Shown here piece after piece: positions 60,275-64,000 of a DNA stretch of 64,000 nt (its first letter is position 1; each line of letters opens with the position of its first letter). A model generated the notes under the pieces. It worked only from the letters and a program-made list of their open reading frames with translations. It was not told the origin of the DNA and ran no database searches. Origin of the DNA: JAHRAW01 sp965262585 (lineage in GTDB: Bacteria > Pseudomonadota > Gammaproteobacteria > Arenicellales > Poriferihabitantaceae). The DNA lies in NCBI GenBank assembly GCA_965262585.1, contig OZ253546.1, positions 1,736,001-1,800,000 on the forward strand. The letters run 5' to 3'. Position numbers and translations under genes: made by a program.

Positions 60275-60850
60275 CGGCTGGCGCAAGGCCGTCATTCCCG
60301 AACGATAGAAAAATAAGGAGCGGTAGCGACTATATTTTTCATCGTATCGGGAATCCAGAAGGCCAATAATGAGTCGGATCTCGCCGGACATGTTGTACTG
60401 GATTCCCGCTGTCGCGGGAATAACGGCGTAGGGAGTCGGCATTCGCCGGCATGTTTTACTGGATTCCCGTGTCCCCCAAGTCGTTATTCCCGCTGTCGCG
60501 TGAATAACGACTTGGCGGCACGAGAATGACGACGAGTGGGAATGTCAGGCTTGGTAGGGACATCACCCCGCGCCTGCGCCTTTATTCCAAATGAGTCGGC
60601 TGTCGCAGTTCGTCATTCTCGAACGATAGAAAAATAGGGAGCGCCAGCGACTATATTTTTCATCGTATCGGGAATCCAGTTAAACAATCCGGCGCCAGCC
60701 GCTCCTTACATGTTGTACTGGATTCCCGCTTTCGCGAGAATGACGGCATGGGGAGTCGGCTATCGCCGGACATGTTGTACTGGATTCCCGTGTCCCCCAA
60801 GTCGTCATCCCCGCTGTCGCGGGAATAACGACTTGGCGGCACGAGAATGA
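60275..60850 (+). repeat. Palindromic repeat cluster 5' of the second GIY-YIG gene
   Basis: Forward A at 60294-60354 and 60615-60675, C elements, B elements and a degenerate D piece (about 60552-60590, GTAGGGACATCACCCCGCGC). It ends near 60850, where unique sequence begins. 60851-61135 holds a possible promoter and leader of the large secreted protein gene and no other gene. Confidence 0.92.
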
Positions 60851-60903
60851 TGGGTTGGGGCGTTAGCCGGTCATTATTGGGGGAAAATTCCGGGGTTTGG
60901 GGG

Positions 60904-60929
60904 TTGACAAGGGGGAAATGTGTTATATT
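60904..60929 (+). promoter_or_regulatory. Weak promoter candidate for the PKD-repeat protein gene
   Basis: A perfect TTGACA (60904-60909) and TATATT (60924-60929), but only 14 nt apart, shorter than the ideal 17. First unique sequence after the repeats, about 210 bp before the gene. Confidence 0.3.
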
Positions 60930-61135
60930 CAGGGTGCTAGTATTTACTAACAATTAATGAGGCAATGAGGCAAATGATAGGTGATATCTCGCGGAATAGT
61001 AGGGTGCCTTATTTTGGCATTCAATTTGTTTTGTGCCTTTTTGGTGGGGCGAGGGGCGGGCGCATGGATAACCCACTCACTCACTCACCCCCTACACGAA
61101 AGCCATTCTGGCATCTCTGCACGAGGGTCCTTCCG

Positions 61136-64000
61136 ATGAAGGGGCATAGTTGGTGGGTTGGTGTTTTGTTGCTGGGGCTGGGTTTGTTTGGCGGGGCGGC
61201 TTCGCAGGTTCATGCGCAGGACGCCAACCAATCGCCGGTTGCCATCATCGCCGAGGGGGATCGAATCACCGTGGAGTTGGGCGAGGTAATAACATTAGAC
61301 GGCAGTGCCAGTCACGACCCGGACGGCACGATAGAGTCGTATCAATGGTTTCCGAGCGGCTCCTTCAATGGTCGCCTTAGCAACACTGCCTCCGCCGTAG
61401 CGAATTTTGAGGCAACGACATTGGCGCCGAGCGGTCTCCTAGGCGTGGTCTTGTTTGTCACGGACAATGATGGCGGCACAAATCAAACCACCATCCGCAT
61501 AACCGTAGTCGCCGCCCCACCGGACCTAACATTGTCGTCCCCGGCTAATCAGACCTATGTAAGCCAACAACCCATCACCCCGGTGACCCTGCCGGCGGCC
61601 GGCGGCGGCAGCCGGACCAACCCGGGGCGTACCTACACGGTTTCGACGCTACCGACCGGGCTGACTTTTAACCCGGACACCCGCGAGTTGTCCGGCACGC
61701 CGACCACAGCCGACACCACCACCGTGACCTACACGGCGGTGGAATCAGATACTACGGCCATGCGAAGCGCGACTGCTACATTCACGATTGAGGTGACGGC
61801 TGCACTACCGAACCAACCGCCGGAGGCCGCGATCAACATCGTCCAGACACCTCGCCGAGTCGCCACCACCGGTAGGCTCGGTTCGACTTTTCTGGCCGGC
61901 GACCCCGTGACTTTGAGTGGCGCCGGCAGTTCGGATCCCGACGCCGACAATCTGAATTATTTATGGACTGTTGATGCCACCTATATTAATGTCTCCCCCC
62001 CCGCACCCGCTAATTTCTTCAGCACCACAACCGCCGTCGAAACGGAGTTGAGGTTACAGGTCACGCCGCCGGGTGTGGCGTCGACCTCGGGTAGCGGTAT
62101 TTATATCTACGCCATTACTCTGAGAGTCACGGATCCATCCGGTGAGTCTGATGTAGCGACCACAACTATCAGCGTCCCCACCAGTTTGGTGGCGAATGCC
62201 GGAGTAGACCAAGAGGTGGCGGGCGGCATTACCGCTACTCTGAATGGCGGGGATAGTGTGAACCACGAAGCCGGCCTTGCTGGCAGCAGTGTGGGATATG
62301 CGTGGGCGCAGACCGCCGGGCCGGATGTGACTCTGAGCGATTCAACTATCGCAAGCCCGACTTTCACCACGCCGACTGCGACGACGGACACGGATTTGGT
62401 GTTCGAGTTGACTTTCACGAGCGAATTGGGTGATTCCGACACCGACACGGTGACCATCACGATACTCGGCACCGATCGGAACCAACCGCCCACCGCCGTG
62501 ATTGCCTTACAAGGGATGACACCCAGACTTATTGTCGACACCGTTGCCGTAGGCACTTTCAATTATTTTCTGGAAGGCGACTCCGTGACCTTGAACGGCG
62601 CCGGCAGTTCAGACCCCGATGGCGTGAGTGGTGATCTGACATTTTTATGGACTGTTACCACCAGCCCCGCGGGTAATCCGACCACTACTTTTTTCAGCAC
62701 CCCAAACGCCGCCAACACCGGGCTGACTTTACCGCCCACGCCGTTGTCGGCGGATGCAGGGGAGGATATTATCCGCTACGACATTACGCTGACCGTCACC
62801 GACACGGGTGGTAAGGTAGCGACAGCGTCGACAAATATCACTGTCCCCGCCCGCGTGGCGGCGGAAGCAGGAGAAGCCCAAAGCGTGGGGAGCAATGTCG
62901 AAGTTACTCTGGATGGCAGTGGTAGTAGAAACAATGGAGGCTTCTTTGCCCGCGAAGATCCGGAATATGCGTGGACGCAGACCAGCGGCAGCCCGACTGT
63001 GAGTTTGGACGATGCGACTGCCGCAAGCCCGACTTTCACCGCACCGACTGTGGCGACGGATACGGATTTGGTGTTCCAGTTGATGGTTACGGGTGATACA
63101 AGACTTAATGATTCCGCCACGGATACGGTGACCATCACCGTAGGCAACCAACCGCCGGAGGCCGTGATCAGCATCGCTCAGACACCTCGCCGAGTCGCCA
63201 CCACCGGTAGGCTCGGTTCGACTTTTCTTGCCGGCGACCCGGTGACTTTGAGTGGCGCCGGCAGTACGGATCCCGGCGGCGGCACTCTGAGTTATTTATG
63301 GACTGTTGAAGCCACCTATATTAATAGCTCCTTCCCCGCACCCGTTAATTTCTTCAGCACCACAAACGCCGCCGAAACGGAGTTGACTTTACCGGTCACG
63401 CCGCCGGGTGTGGTGTCGGACGCGGGTAGCGGTATTTATATCTACGCCATTACTCTGAGAGTCACGGATTCATCCGGTGAGTCTGATGTAGCGACCACAA
63501 CTATCAGCGTCCCCACCAGTTTGGTGGCGAATGCCGGAGTAGACCAAGAGGTGGCGGGCGGCATTACCGCTACTCTGAATGGCGGGGATAGTGTGAACCA
63601 CGAAGCCGACTTTTCTGGCAACAGTGTGGGATATGCGTGGGCGCAAACCGCCGGGACGGATGTGACTCTGAGCGATTCAACTATCGCAAGCCCGACTTTC
63701 ACCACGCCGACTGCGGAGACGACGGACACGGATTTGGTGTTCGATTTGACTTTCACGAGCGAATTGGGTGATTCCGACACCGACACGGTGACCATCACGA
63801 TACTCGGCACCGATCGGAACCAACCGCCCACCGCCGTGATTGCCTTACAAGGGATGACACCCAGATTTACTACCAACATCCCTTCATCAGGCATTTTCAA
63901 TTATTTTCTGGAAGGCGACTCCGTGACCTTGAACGGCGCCGGCAGTTCAGACCCCGAAGACGCGAGTGGTGCTCTGACATTTTTATGGACTGTTACCACC
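61136..64000 (+). CDS. Large secreted PKD/Ig-like repeat protein (3'-truncated by the window)
   Basis: 955 codons open from ATG 61136 to the window end with no stop. GAGGG lies about 9 nt upstream; an in-frame ATG at 61064 is possible. Signal peptide WWVGVLLLGLGLFGGAASQVHA. Residues about 35-125 form a PKD-type domain (ITLDGSASHDPDGTIESYQW). Residues about 128-222 form a putative Ig (He_PIG-like) domain with LPTGLTFNPDTRELSGTPTT. From 61811, modules of about 223 residues follow, each with V-T-L-(S/N)-G-A-G-S-S-D-P-D, L-W-T-V and a second Ig-like half (AWAQTAGPDVTLSD). Modules alternate 1-2-1'-2'. Probably a cell-surface or secreted adhesin or matrix protein; ligand unknown. Confidence 0.88.
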   Translation, partial: MKGHSWWVGVLLLGLGLFGGAASQVHAQDANQSPVAIIAEGDRITVELGEVITLDGSASHDPDGTIESYQWFPSGSFNGRLSNTASAVANFEATTLAPSGLLGVVLFVTDNDGGTNQTTIRITVVAAPPDLTLSSPANQTYVSQQPITPVTLPAAGGGSRTNPGRTYTVSTLPTGLTFNPDTRELSGTPTTADTTTVTYTAVESDTTAMRSATATFTIEVTAALPNQPPEAAINIVQTPRRVATTGRLGSTFLAGDPVTLSGAGSSDPDADNLNYLWTVDATYINVSPPAPANFFSTTTAVETELRLQVTPPGVASTSGSGIYIYAITLRVTDPSGESDVATTTISVPTSLVANAGVDQEVAGGITATLNGGDSVNHEAGLAGSSVGYAWAQTAGPDVTLSDSTIASPTFTTPTATTDTDLVFELTFTSELGDSDTDTVTITILGTDRNQPPTAVIALQGMTPRLIVDTVAVGTFNYFLEGDSVTLNGAGSSDPDGVSGDLTFLWTVTTSPAGNPTTTFFSTPNAANTGLTLPPTPLSADAGEDIIRYDITLTVTDTGGKVATASTNITVPARVAAEAGEAQSVGSNVEVTLDGSGSRNNGGFFAREDPEYAWTQTSGSPTVSLDDATAASPTFTAPTVATDTDLVFQLMVTGDTRLNDSATDTVTITVGNQPPEAVISIAQTPRRVATTGRLGSTFLAGDPVTLSGAGSTDPGGGTLSYLWTVEATYINSSFPAPVNFFSTTNAAETELTLPVTPPGVVSDAGSGIYIYAITLRVTDSSGESDVATTTISVPTSLVANAGVDQEVAGGITATLNGGDSVNHEADFSGNSVGYAWAQTAGTDVTLSDSTIASPTFTTPTAETTDTDLVFDLTFTSELGDSDTDTVTITILGTDRNQPPTAVIALQGMTPRFTTNIPSSGIFNYFLEGDSVTLNGAGSSDPEDASGALTFLWTVTT
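61811..64000 (+). repeat. 1335-bp in-frame super-repeat in the PKD protein gene
   Basis: Module 1 (61811-62479, 223 codons) and module 2 (62480-63145, 222 codons) are repeated as 1' (63146-63817) and 2' (63818 onward). Module 1 and 1' are nearly identical in DNA (long stretches such as CGCCGAGTCGCCACCACCGG match exactly), whereas 1 and 2 are clearly related but diverged. The pair was therefore duplicated recently as a unit. Confidence 0.9.

Noticed and set aside
60251..60442. N-terminal extension of the second GIY-YIG nuclease to 162 residues
   Set aside because: The extra residues are translated palindromic repeats and are absent from copy 1; ATG 60250 aligns with the copy 1 start.
62107..63900. 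Open frames of 130-150 codons on the minus strand in the last 2 kb
   Set aside because: They are antisense shadows of the PKD-repeat protein; they recur with the same period as the sense repeat and show no domain.

Overview
The window looks like chromosomal DNA of a gammaproteobacterium, moderately GC-rich and probably free-living or host-associated in a marine-type setting. The evidence is gene order: leuS-lptE-holA, secG followed by tRNA-Leu(GAG), 6S RNA upstream of the 5-formyltetrahydrofolate cyclo-ligase gene, engB divergent from a cytochrome c4 gene, glmU-glmS, pdxA-rsmA and sucA-sucB-lpd. The transport and catabolic genes fit organic osmolyte and phosphonate use: a 2-aminoethylphosphonate-type ABC system, ProXWV, a Rieske betaine-demethylase-type oxygenase, a GMC choline-dehydrogenase-like flavoenzyme and an ArsS-like radical SAM protein. 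I cannot name the genus.

Layout. 1-0.8 kb: two AT-richer unknown genes. 0.85-5.2 kb: ABC importer (binding protein, ATPase, permease) on the minus strand. 5.6-8.0 kb: radical SAM protein, agmatinase-family ureohydrolase, GNAT acetyltransferase. 8.1 kb: a transposase scrap. 8.2-11.2 kb: ProXWV. 11.5-13.5 kb: 6S RNA, ygfA, an EVE-domain gene and a cyclophilin. 13.6-15.5 kb: a ThiF/MoeB-like E1 enzyme and a Cys/Met-metabolism PLP enzyme. 15.6-21.2 kb: the 2-oxoglutarate dehydrogenase complex. 21.2-26.9 kb: trypsin-like protease, phosphomannomutase, RecQ, CysG. 27.2-30.7 kb: FadL-like porin, TpiA, SecG, tRNA-Leu. 31-36.5 kb: Rieske oxygenase, PpsA, GMC oxidoreductase. 36.6-38.9 kb: XRE regulator, DNA methyltransferase, YkgJ-like protein. 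39-44.5 kb: GlmU, GlmS, an alkyltransferase-like protein, PdxA, RsmA. 44.5-61 kb: housekeeping genes (folD, cytochrome c4, engB, proA, katA, holA, lptE, leuS) separated by dense arrays of palindromic repeats, with two more orphan DNA methyltransferases and two nearly identical GIY-YIG nuclease genes. 61.1 kb to the end: a large secreted PKD/Ig-repeat protein that runs off the window.

The most unusual content is repetitive. (1) A family of roughly 61-bp imperfect palindromes (called A here) occurs about 21 times. It is mixed with shorter palindromes (B, C, D) that share the ends CTGGATTCCCG / CGGGAATGACG. Two 98-aa GIY-YIG nuclease genes are each bracketed by directly oriented A elements, and the whole cassette is tandemly duplicated with a period of 792 bp. 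This suggests a nuclease-associated short-repeat system, analogous in logic to REP/RAYT but with a different enzyme. (2) Independently, many genes and spacers carry short tandem duplications of 9, 12, 13, 15 or 21 nt. Those inside housekeeping genes preserve the reading frame, including a four-unit 21-nt expansion in leuS. (3) Two distant spacers share an array of a 20-21-nt unit with core AGAAGATT.

All identifications come from reading the sequence and from knowledge of the families; no database search was run.
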